A stretch of DNA of 48,804 nt from Anaerolineae bacterium (GTDB lineage Bacteria > Chloroflexota > Anaerolineae > JACIWR01): contig JANLFX010000015.1 in the NCBI GenBank assembly GCA_024653325.1, forward strand, positions 1-48,804. Reading direction: 5' to 3'. This document shows, one piece after another, positions 34,648 to 42,588 of this stretch. The translations under genes and the position numbers were made by a program. Numbering within the stretch: position 1 is the stretch's first letter; the number at the start of each line of letters is the position of its first letter. The notes under the pieces are model-generated. The model searched no databases and was not told the DNA's origin. It worked only from the letters and a program-made list of their open reading frames with translations.

Positions 34648-34657
34648 AAAACGTTTT
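34648..34657. promoter_or_regulatory. Operator O1, CTAAAACGTTTTCG
   Basis: AAAACGTTTT core palindrome 11 bp downstream of the -10 box of regulator 2, over the expected transcription start. Identical 14-bp context to O2. Confidence 0.75.
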
Positions 34658-34667
34658 CGACATTTAT

Positions 34668-34696
34668 ATTATATACTAAAACGTTTTCGGTGTCAA
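34668..34696 (-). promoter_or_regulatory. Consensus promoter of LacI regulator 2
   Basis: TTGACA (34696-34691), 17-bp spacer, TATAAT (34673-34668) on the minus strand: exact consensus in both hexamers and spacing. Confidence 0.85.
34678..34687. promoter_or_regulatory. Operator O2 inside the promoter spacer
   Basis: AAAACGTTTT between the -35 and -10 boxes, 30 bp from O1, about three helical turns, so both lie on the same DNA face. Confidence 0.75.
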
Positions 34697-34782
34697 GTGT
34701 TTTTTAGCTAATTGGGGGGTAAAAGTTGCGCATGAGGAGTGGGGAAATGGTGTCTTATATTCCTCTGCCGGTTTACGGGGGG

Positions 34783-35787
34783 CTAAGTTATCACAAAAGT
34801 GCCACACCCGAAATGGGTTTGCCTGCCGATGTGGAGTATGGACGCCAACTCGAGGTAAGGGATGATGGGGGTGGGTATGGATGGGAAAACCTGTGTGCCT
34901 GTCCAGCGTCCCGGCCAATTCTTGGGGGCGGGATGGAGGTCATGGTGATGAATGGGAATACGGGCTGCCTGTTCCATAGCCGCCTGAAGGGAATACCGTT
35001 CTTCTGGGTTCAAACTGTTCCAAACGTCAGCGGGTGTGTTATGTTTTCCTGGCAAGAAGAGGCTCATCCGGGTTATCAAGGATTCCAGCAGCCTTTGCAG
35101 GTTTGGCACTTCTTGGGCGGGTGGTGTTTTCTTTTTGCCGGGGAAAGCGTGAGCTTTACCCTTTCTACCCGTCGAAAGATCAAAGGGGGTAATCCACGTC
35201 AGGCGGTCGAACACGCGCTTTGTCTGAGGGTCAAAGGTGAGTCCTTCTGCCCACTGACTGGGGGTGGCCCGGTAGTGCAAATCCAGTTTTCCTTCCTGCA
35301 CCACGGTTTCCCATGTGGCTCCCCGAGCTGCATATACGGCATATATGTCGAAGCGACCCCAGAGACTGTTCTGAGAGTGCCACCGTGGATCGGTAGTCGT
35401 CGCCGCTTCTTCCATCGCCGGCAAAAGAATCTCCAGGAAAAGCCCGTGATCTGCACTCTTCCCCAAAAGCGTAAGTTCCCAAAGGATCAACTCGTCTGAC
35501 CCGTAAGCCCGCTTGTTGTTGGGATGAACGAACAGTACAGTTTCGATGGGCCACGACACATCGGGGACTGTCTTGAGTCTACCTATGTCTTTGCTGTATT
35601 CGCCCCATGGCTCCAGAGCTTTGTGCCAGCGACGTGCTTCTTGAGTCGGAAGGCGGTCAGCGATGATGGTGCCCAGGACCAGGGAAAGCTCGGTGGAAAA
35701 ACATCCGGGCAGCCAAACCAACGGGCCATTCACTCGCCATACGCATAAATAACGAATGAGGTTAATCGGACTGATAAAAGGCCACAT
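34783..35787 (-). CDS. Cas6-like RAMP protein
   Basis: A 334-residue protein, third gene of the RAMP cassette. Its N-terminus (RYLCVWRVNGPLVWLPGCF) fits the first strand and loop of a RAMP ferredoxin fold, and its C-terminus (LASILHIGRQTHFGCGTF) closely resembles the glycine-rich end of PF10040-type Cas6 proteins (…HVGKxTxFGxG…). Cas6 enzymes cut CRISPR precursor RNA. A possible catalytic histidine lies in IHHHDLH (about 290-296), unproven. It starts 26 nt inside the end of the upstream gene, so translation is coupled. The opposite-strand frame over the same DNA has no family features. The similarity is read by eye; a profile search is needed to settle it. Confidence 0.6.
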   Translation of the reverse strand: MWPFISPINLIRYLCVWRVNGPLVWLPGCFSTELSLVLGTIIADRLPTQEARRWHKALEPWGEYSKDIGRLKTVPDVSWPIETVLFVHPNNKRAYGSDELILWELTLLGKSADHGLFLEILLPAMEEAATTTDPRWHSQNSLWGRFDIYAVYAARGATWETVVQEGKLDLHYRATPSQWAEGLTFDPQTKRVFDRLTWITPFDLSTGRKGKAHAFPGKKKTPPAQEVPNLQRLLESLITRMSLFLPGKHNTPADVWNSLNPEERYSLQAAMEQAARIPIHHHDLHPAPKNWPGRWTGTQVFPSIPTPIIPYLELASILHIGRQTHFGCGTFVIT

Positions 35788-36649
35788 AGTCTACCAATTT
35801 GTACAGCAATTCGATCCGATGCCTGGGCCATTGCCGGATTTTCCAGGCGTTGAGCATATCTTTAGCTTCCGGGCTCAAGTAACTCAGGAATCGCCCCCAA
35901 TAGAATTGCTCTTCGCGGGTGTCCTCCAGGGTTAGCAGTTCATGCAGTATCTGCTGGGTCTCGGGGCGCAGGAGGGTGCGAAATACCGCGGCCATTTCCA
36001 GCAGGCTTAAGAAATCGGGGGCATCAAAGGTGAGGATACCCCGTTGGTCGTGCACGTGGGGTCTGAGAAGCTGGTGGGGGGCGGAAAAAAACCGAATGCG
36101 CAATTGGTCCATCGGGAAGCGAGTTTCGTAGTAAATAGCCCGGCAGAGTACGTCCCCCATGCTGAGCCCTGTCCCGGCGCCGGTGGTAGGCAGAATCTGG
36201 ATCTGTCCCTTCAGTTCAGTCCCGTGGTAAATGGCCAGTTCTTGCAACCAGGTTTTCAATTGCCGGCGGTGCATCATCAACAGGAAGTGGTTTTGGTCAT
36301 GGACGTAGGTGCCTAAGATGGACGTATCTTGAAAGCTTTCGCCGCTTTCCAGTTGCTTCGGCAATCGGTTGACAAACCCCCAGACGGCTATGGTGCGGCG
36401 CGCTATGGGGCCCAACTGGCTGGCTTTGACCAGAATAGCCCAGCATGATTCACAGTAGCGGAATGTTTTGTGGCCGGAAGGTGCGCGGGGATATATCCAA
36501 CATCGTTGGCAGGGGCCATTTAGGGCGGAATGAGGAGGCCCGATCTCTTCGACTTTGAAAAGATCGGGCTTTTCCTCAAGACATTTCAGGGTAGCTAATA
36601 GCTCAGCGCCGGTGTAGCTCCGGCGGATCCAGTCAAAGCTGTTCAGCAT
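35762..36649 (-). CDS. Zinc-ribbon protein of unknown family in RAMP cassette
   Basis: A 295-residue protein with a four-cysteine zinc site near the N-terminus (C47-x-x-C50 and C66-x-x-C69), then mixed helices and strands with no motif I recognise; the C-terminal third is helical. It begins 17 nt inside the end of the multi-RAMP gene and overlaps the Cas6-like gene by 26 nt, so the three are made together. A zinc-finger subunit beside Cas7 and Cas6-type proteins recalls Csf1 of type IV systems, but I see no direct sequence match; this is analogy only. Confidence 0.65.
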   Translation of the reverse strand: MLNSFDWIRRSYTGAELLATLKCLEEKPDLFKVEEIGPPHSALNGPCQRCWIYPRAPSGHKTFRYCESCWAILVKASQLGPIARRTIAVWGFVNRLPKQLESGESFQDTSILGTYVHDQNHFLLMMHRRQLKTWLQELAIYHGTELKGQIQILPTTGAGTGLSMGDVLCRAIYYETRFPMDQLRIRFFSAPHQLLRPHVHDQRGILTFDAPDFLSLLEMAAVFRTLLRPETQQILHELLTLEDTREEQFYWGRFLSYLSPEAKDMLNAWKIRQWPRHRIELLYKLVDYVAFYQSD

Positions 36650-39600
36650 TTAGCGCTTTTCTCAGTTCTGGATAGTGTTTAATGACAGCAGGCTTGATCC
36701 ATTCGTCAACTCGAATGGGCAGGCGCCAGCTTTCCTCTGGCTGATCAGCATACCGTTTCGCCCAGTCAATGAGATAGCTGTCTGGCATAATGTGCAAACG
36801 GAGACTGCCCAGGCCGAGGTAGCGGTTCTTGCCCATCTTGTGGGCGAGTCCTGGTTCCAAGGCCACGCACCAGATCAATCTTTGTAGCTCCTGCTCCTCG
36901 AGGTTCCAGAAACGAATCGTGAAGTGGGCGCGAGCGCCGGGCAATATGGCTCTGAAATAACTCGCCTGAACTGTATCAGGCTGAAAATCATCTAGCCGAT
37001 CCACAATCGGGGCCAGGGGGGCATGAGGGAAAATCCGCCAGGTTTTGGCGATGCGTAATAGGGAAGCGGAGCTGCCGGGCACGTTCTGCCACTGGCTGGC
37101 AGTGTGTTGCCATTCTCCATAGGGATAAGGCACTTTGAACCAGGCCAGTTCAGGGTTACGAAACAGTGCAAAGCTGAAAGAGAGTCGCCCCATGATGGCC
37201 TGGTTTGGACCCTCTCCCACCCAACCGAACAGGCTATCGGCTGGATTTAAGTGGCTGATGTCGGAGCTCGGCTGGCGGGCATCGCTGGCAATGGAATAGA
37301 TGTGGCGTAACATCCCCCTGATGCTCCGGCTGGGGAGGGCGTAGACCTTTTGATCTGCTCGTTTTGCTGCCTCTGGCGCGGACATGGAGAAAAAGTCCCA
37401 GCCATTGACGGGCCCGTCTGTCAGGGTGGCCCTCCAGGAGGGTTCGCCGCTCTCCCGCACATGGATGGGGGTCAGGACCTCCGCTTCTACTGATAACAAG
37501 CCGCAATAGCCACCAAAAGCCCGGTGGGAGATAAAGCCCGCGCTAGCTCTGGGAGGTGTTTGAGGCACTTGTGTCTCGGCAGGAGCGAGAGGGGAGATAT
37601 TTTGTAAGGCGTTTGCTGCTGCCTCACCCTCCAGCTCTAATCGCTGCCAGATACCCTCCTGGGTTAGCGTTTGTTCACCGAATAATTTCTGGCTCACCCC
37701 GGCCGGATCAGCGGTCAGCCAGTCGAGATGGGTAACGGACGCCTTGACCCAGCCAAAGCCGCTGGTCTTCTCGCCGCCCAGGGGAATGTCCCCTCTTTGG
37801 AAATCCTGGAGCAGATGGGCCAGCAGGGAAAGGGCTTCCAGGTCGTTTTCGTCAATGTCCTGCAGGTCTATCTGAAGTTGGAACGTCAGGTGGGTGCCGT
37901 AGGCAAAAAGGTAGTCGTGCTTGGCGGTCTCTAATGGGCGGCCGGTTTGAGGATCCATCTTGACCCCATCCATCGAGCACCAGGCCCGTTCCGGATCGTA
38001 TGGGTCCGTGAGGTAGGCATCGGAGAAGAATACCAGTCCGCGCTGCCCCTGAGCGCCAAACAGGCGGTTCAAGACCTGGGTGGTCCTGGTGGATTCACCC
38101 CAAAGTGTTCTTAGCACCTGGGAGGCGCGTTTCCTGAAGGCCCCCTTGATGGTGCTGCCAGGGATGTAGATCTCCCAGGCGCCCTGTTCTTGTGAGGATG
38201 GGGACCAGGATAACATGCGCATGAATATCGCATCGTAGGGTTTGCCATACTTGCGGGATATTTCTCGGCTGAATGGGCCGCCGGCTCGGAAATCAATGTG
38301 ATAGGGTTGGGCGAGTTCCTGGCGAACGCGCTCGCGGTAGGTTTTGAGAAAGGCAATAAAGTTCTCGTCGTTAGTAATGCTTTTTTGCAGATTCCTGGGG
38401 TTGGTTATGTGGCGGAACCGCACGCGACTATGGGTTTCCAGGAACTCTCTCCACGCGGCAGGACTGATGCCTTCCGGGACCGGGGTGGCGTCTTCCCACT
38501 GGCGTTCAGTGATTTTACCTTCCAGCAGCATGGTTTTGATCTGCAGGTGCGCCTGGCGGGTGGCGATTTCCGCGTCTACCCAGGCGTCGCTTTGAAGCAA
38601 CTGGATTTGTTGATCTACTTGCTGGTAAAGCCGGGGGAGTATCTTCTGGCACGCTGGGGCCAGGATTTCCACCAGGGCAGCTTCGTCCTGGATGTGATCA
38701 GCTAGGCGGTCGGCCAGGGCAATGTCCAGTCCCAGACTGTTGGCCACTTCCTGCCAGGCTTCGTGATCGAATTGTTGTCTGGTCTGGCGTTCATGCTCCA
38801 TGACCTCGAGAACGCGGTTAGCCATATGGGCTTTTTTCCCCAGGGCTTCTTGCAAAGCGGCCTCGGCTGCTTCCCGGCTGGGGAAAGGCCGATCGGCCAG
38901 GGGTTGGATTTGGGCAATGATTTTTTCAGAGAGGGGATGTTTTCCTTTGCCTAGCCTGGCCAGGGCCGCGGAGGGCAGGGTCCAGACCTCGACCTCGCCG
39001 GAGGAGCGTTCCATCAACCAGATAGCGATCACACGGGGCAGATAGGCGGCGAATTTGGCTTTCCAATCCTCTGGGCTGAGGATTGGCCCGGCCAGCCCCA
39101 TTTCCAGGCGATTGCGGATGGGATCGGGGATGTCGCGCATCGTTTGCACCAGCAAGCGGCCTTCAATAGCAGCGAAGGAAGGGACTCCAGGTTCCACCTT
39201 GCCCCAAGGCCAATCCACCAAAACGGGGTTGGTGGCGTTGAAGGTCAAAGTTATTCTTAAATGGTTGGCGGTGGGATGCAGGTGAGGTGGCGTGTCGGGA
39301 GCGGGAAATGGCAAGTCCATTTCGAGGCGAAAGCGTCCCAGTCCTTTGCTTTTGCCCGCCCCGAACCAGAACCGTCCCTCTTTGAGCTCTTGAAGCAGAT
39401 AATACAGCCGGGCTTTATTTTCGTTTTGCTGGAGGATAGAGTCGTTTACAGACAGCGTGAGATCGAATACGGAATGGCGAAACAGGGTCTCCATCTTGTA
39501 GTTCGCGTTGGCCTCTGCGGCCCACCGGTCTTCGTCCAACCTGATCCCCATACGCAAGTCGAAGAGGTTGCCTCGGGGATAGGATTCTTCCCGCAGCTTG

Positions 39601-39857
39601 CAGTCCACTCCGGTAATGAGTTTTTCCGGCATCGGGGAGCCATATAATCGCAGCCACATCCGGTTTAGCAGGCCAATGTTCTGGCCGTCGCGTGATTGGC
39701 CAATAAAGGCGTCCATTAAGGACTGAGCCGTTCCTGTCACCTCCCCTGCCAGGGAGACCAGCCGATGGGTTCCGTCGCCGTCTCGTGTAAAAAGGGTTTT
39801 CCGGGCGTTTCCCCTGTAAACCGGGGATTCGGCAAAAAGCTTACCCTGTAGTAACAT
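36633..39857 (-). CDS. Multi-RAMP (Cas7-like) fusion effector
   Basis: A 1074-residue protein made of several RAMP domains. Domain A (about 1-182) ends in FWFGAGKSKGLGRFRLEM; a second, degenerate one may start near 199 (LRITLTFNATNPVLVDW); residues about 299-479 are mostly helical; domain C (about 518-709) has the IPGSTIKGAFR loop, LFGAQGQRGLVFFSDA and the GGEKTSGFG loop, all Csm3/Cmr4-like; domain D (about 787-1024) has LPSRSIRGMLR, SLFGWVG and KNRYLGLGSLRL, like the TIGR03986 RAMP group. Start ATG 39857 follows GGGAGGG (the frame itself runs to 39965). There is no HD or GGDD (Cas10) part. It likely binds a guide RNA along the RAMP backbone; Asp residues such as D522 and D542 in domain C could cut RNA, unproven. 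Overlaps the next gene by 17 nt. Confidence 0.75.
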   Translation of the reverse strand: MLLQGKLFAESPVYRGNARKTLFTRDGDGTHRLVSLAGEVTGTAQSLMDAFIGQSRDGQNIGLLNRMWLRLYGSPMPEKLITGVDCKLREESYPRGNLFDLRMGIRLDEDRWAAEANANYKMETLFRHSVFDLTLSVNDSILQQNENKARLYYLLQELKEGRFWFGAGKSKGLGRFRLEMDLPFPAPDTPPHLHPTANHLRITLTFNATNPVLVDWPWGKVEPGVPSFAAIEGRLLVQTMRDIPDPIRNRLEMGLAGPILSPEDWKAKFAAYLPRVIAIWLMERSSGEVEVWTLPSAALARLGKGKHPLSEKIIAQIQPLADRPFPSREAAEAALQEALGKKAHMANRVLEVMEHERQTRQQFDHEAWQEVANSLGLDIALADRLADHIQDEAALVEILAPACQKILPRLYQQVDQQIQLLQSDAWVDAEIATRQAHLQIKTMLLEGKITERQWEDATPVPEGISPAAWREFLETHSRVRFRHITNPRNLQKSITNDENFIAFLKTYRERVRQELAQPYHIDFRAGGPFSREISRKYGKPYDAIFMRMLSWSPSSQEQGAWEIYIPGSTIKGAFRKRASQVLRTLWGESTRTTQVLNRLFGAQGQRGLVFFSDAYLTDPYDPERAWCSMDGVKMDPQTGRPLETAKHDYLFAYGTHLTFQLQIDLQDIDENDLEALSLLAHLLQDFQRGDIPLGGEKTSGFGWVKASVTHLDWLTADPAGVSQKLFGEQTLTQEGIWQRLELEGEAAANALQNISPLAPAETQVPQTPPRASAGFISHRAFGGYCGLLSVEAEVLTPIHVRESGEPSWRATLTDGPVNGWDFFSMSAPEAAKRADQKVYALPSRSIRGMLRHIYSIASDARQPSSDISHLNPADSLFGWVGEGPNQAIMGRLSFSFALFRNPELAWFKVPYPYGEWQHTASQWQNVPGSSASLLRIAKTWRIFPHAPLAPIVDRLDDFQPDTVQASYFRAILPGARAHFTIRFWNLEEQELQRLIWCVALEPGLAHKMGKNRYLGLGSLRLHIMPDSYLIDWAKRYADQPEESWRLPIRVDEWIKPAVIKHYPELRKALNAEQL

Positions 39858-39936
39858 GGTTATCCCTCCCATATCTTGCATTCTTGCAATAAATCTGGCG
39901 CTTAAACAAGGAACCACGAGGTGATCAGCATGGATA

Positions 39937-39965
39937 AGTATACCACTGGTGAGACTATTGGTCAA
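39937..39965 (-). promoter_or_regulatory. Promoter of the RAMP cassette
   Basis: TTGACC (39965-39960), 17-bp spacer, TATACT (39942-39937) on the minus strand, about 80 bp before the start codon of the multi-RAMP gene. The cassette is therefore probably its own transcription unit. Confidence 0.65.
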
Positions 39966-40001
39966 ACATAAGTCAGTCCGCGGGTGTTGGGATCGGGAGG
40001 G

Positions 40002-40034
40002 AGGTGCGACGCACTTCGCAAGTGCGTCGCACCT
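40002..40034. terminator. Palindrome copy D after the M14-M23 gene
   Basis: AGGTGCGACGCACTT (40002-40016) and AAGTGCGTCGCACCT (40020-40034) pair over 15 bp with a 3-nt loop, 8 bp after the stop of the M14-M23 lipoprotein and upstream of the RAMP cassette promoter. Confidence 0.65.
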
Positions 40035-40042
40035 ATGCTACC

Positions 40043-42412
40043 TCACCAGCGGATGACGCGGTTAAGCCAGCGGCGGGTTTCGATGGGGCTCAGGTATTGA
40101 CCCAGGTAATGCTCGCCGATCCAAATCTCGAAGTGCAGGTGCAGTTCGGCGTCCGCGTTGTACAGCGATTCTGGCGTGCCAGAATTGCCCACGTAACCGA
40201 TGACCTGTCCCTGCTGCACTTCTTGTCCCACTTTCACACCTTTGGCGATGGCGCTGAGGTGCACGTAGCGGGTGACGATTCCATGGCCGTGGTCCAGCCA
40301 CACCTGCCGGCCGCGCAGGTGGTCGAGGATTCCCTCCGGGGTGTAACCGCGCTGCCGACATTCGGCCAGCCAGGCGTTCATCTGCGACGGGGTGGGCTCC
40401 TCGTAGTCCCAATCGGCGCGGATAACGAGGCCATCGCGCGCGGCCAGTACCTCGGTGTTGGTGGTCACTTGGGTGCCGTCGGGCCAGGCGTAGAGGTCAA
40501 TGCCCTGGTGCACTCCGTAGCGGTAATAGCGCGGTGCGCCGGGCAGGGAGTTCTCCCGCTCCGGCAGTTTTATCCCGGCGATAGGTGGGATGAAGCCGCG
40601 CAGGCGTTCCAGGTCGTTGGGATCGAAGACCTCCTGGTCCGGATCGGGCAGGTGGAAGCCGGTCTCGCCTGCGGCAGCGGGGTAGAGGTAAACGGCGTCG
40701 GGGGCGACGAACAGCAAGCGCTCGTCCAGCGGCCAGCCGCCGCGCAGGGTGACTTCGCGGTCAAGCAGCAGGTACTCGTCCAGCACTGCGCCGCTAGCGC
40801 GGTCCAGGGCCAGCAGGCGGCGGTCGTTGCTGTCGAGCACGTAGAGTGGGCCGTTGGGCTGCGGAGTGAGCCACAGCGCCGTGGGATAGTCGAGGCCCTT
40901 CTTTACCGTCCAACCCGGCTCGCCGGTTCTGGCGTTGAGCTGCAGGATGGCCGGGCGTTCGTTGGCGGTTTCCCTCAAAAGAACGTACAGGTTGCGTCCG
41001 TCGGCGGCCAGGTCTATGCCCCGGCTACGGGGGATTTCGACGATCACGCGGGCTTCTGCGCCGGGGATGTAGCGCCAGACGCGGCCCGAGTTGGTGTCCA
41101 GGAGATAGATGGCCTCTTTATCGGCAGCCACGGCGGTCAGGTAGTGGCTGCTGCTACCGGAAAGCTGTGCCCAATTCTCTTGCGCCCAGTTATCAGTAGC
41201 GGGAGTATAGCGGTAGACCTCGCCGTCGCGGTCGAGGAGGATGAGCGCCGAGCTGTCGGGCAGGGCGGTCAGGTCTAGTAGCTCTTGAATATGCGTCTCA
41301 TCTCCCTCTGGCGGAACGATGGTGCGCGGCGGTTCGGCTACACCCGGAATCAGGGCTTTGAGCTGGCCGCCGTCAAGGAAATATAGCGTGCCGTCCATCA
41401 TGACCGGGCTCAAGGGGTGGGGAAACGCGCCGATGCCGTAGTGATAGGCGGTCCATGCTCCCTTATCCAGACCCAGCCAGTGGGCCTGGCCTAGGGCCTG
41501 CGGCAGGCGGGCGGTAACAATGTCCTCGACGTTATTCAGCACGGCCAGCACGCCGCGCAAGTTGCGGTCAAGTTCGGTGTGTTCTTCGTCGGTGAGCTCA
41601 AGGGTGACAGCGGCCACACCCAGGTCAGTCAGGTAGTCGGCCAGTCCACCGGTAGATGGGTAGGCAGTCCAGCCCTCGGCGGGCACGTCGTAGCCGGTGG
41701 CCTCGGCCAATACCTGGGCCAGACGCAGCGTCGGGCCGTGGGTGCCGCATCCGCCGGGGAAGATTGCGCCGGCGTAGCTGTGGTAGGAGACAACAATGTG
41801 AGTTTGTTTCAGAAAATCGGCCAGAGCGCGGGTCTCGGGCTCGGAGAAGGGATAGGCTCCGCCTGCGCCGCGATGTTGGCCGTCGGAGGTGAAAGTATCG
41901 GGTTGCCAGTCGTTGCCCGCGCAGCCATCCAGGTCGGTGTCGGTGTTGCGGTTCAGGTCCACGCCGCGGGCGTTGAAGCGGCGGTCCTGGGCCAGGCTGT
42001 CCGGGTTGGCGACGGGGATGAGCCATAGAGTCACAGTGGGTGGCACGTCCTCGGGATGGGCCTCGAAATGGGTCTTGAGCTCCAACAGCAGTTGTCGGGT
42101 GTTGGCCTCGTAGCCGCCGTGGATGTCACCGACCAGCGCCACCTGGTAAGGGCCGGAGCCGAAGCGGTAGGCGGTGATGGGCCGTCTCTCCACGGAGTAG
42201 CCGATTATCTGGGAGTCGGGTGAGGGTGTGGCGGTCGGTGTGGGAGATGGGGTCGGCGTGCGAGTGGGCATGACGGTCGGTGTGGCTGTCGGTATGGCGG
42301 TAGACGGGATGGTGGGTGTGGGAGCAGAAACGGTGGCGGACGGGGTCGGACAGCCCGTCAGGGCGACCAATCCTGCCAGCAGGATGGCGAATAGCGGCAA
42401 TCGTGATTTCAT
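40043..42412 (-). CDS. Lipoprotein: M14 carboxypeptidase, propeller and M23 endopeptidase fused
   Basis: A 789-residue exported lipoprotein (lipobox LTGC, C21) with a 40-residue Thr/Pro linker. Residues about 70-300 are an M14 zinc peptidase: IHGGYE (H98, E102), VDLNRN, YHSYAG and TLELTDEE. A central propeller-like part (about 330-620) has repeats such as LDSNDRRLLALDRASG. The C-terminal domain (about 640-789) is an M23/LytM endopeptidase with VHQGIDLYA, RYVHLS and LHLHFEI zinc motifs. M14 members of this kind trim peptidoglycan peptides and M23 cuts cross-bridges, so one protein may do two steps of wall turnover. Downstream partner of the serine hydrolase at 42589. Confidence 0.88.
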   Translation of the reverse strand: MKSRLPLFAILLAGLVALTGCPTPSATVSAPTPTIPSTAIPTATPTVMPTRTPTPSPTPTATPSPDSQIIGYSVERRPITAYRFGSGPYQVALVGDIHGGYEANTRQLLLELKTHFEAHPEDVPPTVTLWLIPVANPDSLAQDRRFNARGVDLNRNTDTDLDGCAGNDWQPDTFTSDGQHRGAGGAYPFSEPETRALADFLKQTHIVVSYHSYAGAIFPGGCGTHGPTLRLAQVLAEATGYDVPAEGWTAYPSTGGLADYLTDLGVAAVTLELTDEEHTELDRNLRGVLAVLNNVEDIVTARLPQALGQAHWLGLDKGAWTAYHYGIGAFPHPLSPVMMDGTLYFLDGGQLKALIPGVAEPPRTIVPPEGDETHIQELLDLTALPDSSALILLDRDGEVYRYTPATDNWAQENWAQLSGSSSHYLTAVAADKEAIYLLDTNSGRVWRYIPGAEARVIVEIPRSRGIDLAADGRNLYVLLRETANERPAILQLNARTGEPGWTVKKGLDYPTALWLTPQPNGPLYVLDSNDRRLLALDRASGAVLDEYLLLDREVTLRGGWPLDERLLFVAPDAVYLYPAAAGETGFHLPDPDQEVFDPNDLERLRGFIPPIAGIKLPERENSLPGAPRYYRYGVHQGIDLYAWPDGTQVTTNTEVLAARDGLVIRADWDYEEPTPSQMNAWLAECRQRGYTPEGILDHLRGRQVWLDHGHGIVTRYVHLSAIAKGVKVGQEVQQGQVIGYVGNSGTPESLYNADAELHLHFEIWIGEHYLGQYLSPIETRRWLNRVIRW

Positions 42413-42588
42413 TGTGCGGGCGACTCCTGGGTTTCCCTATTCAAAGTGTTTCATAAGCCTGTGTTAGCCTGTGTTTGTTTCCTGGCAGTGTTATCTGCGG
42501 TGATCCCGTGAGAGTTCCAGGTTTAAGATTTCAAGTTTGTCGTCGTGCCCAACCTGAAGCCTACAACCCGAAACCGCAGTTTTGCGTT

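Noticed and set aside
34726-35499. A 257-codon open frame on the + strand over the Cas6-like gene
   Set aside because: It has no family features and an odd composition, while the minus-strand frame has RAMP-like start and end motifs and overlaps its neighbours like an operon gene.
10957-39857. The CHAT sensor as the partner of the RAMP effector, as TPR-CHAT is for Cas7-11
   Set aside because: The genes are over 20 kb apart on opposite strands, and the CHAT domain is tied to a membrane-spanning propeller sensor, not to TPR repeats. Kept only as a remote idea.
39858-40042. A CRISPR array or leader next to the multi-RAMP gene
   Set aside because: The region holds only a promoter and one palindrome; no repeat-spacer pattern exists there or elsewhere in the window.
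40004-41278. A 424-codon + strand frame opposite the M14-M23 gene
   Set aside because: It is a mirror frame of a GC-rich gene; the minus strand carries all peptidase motifs.
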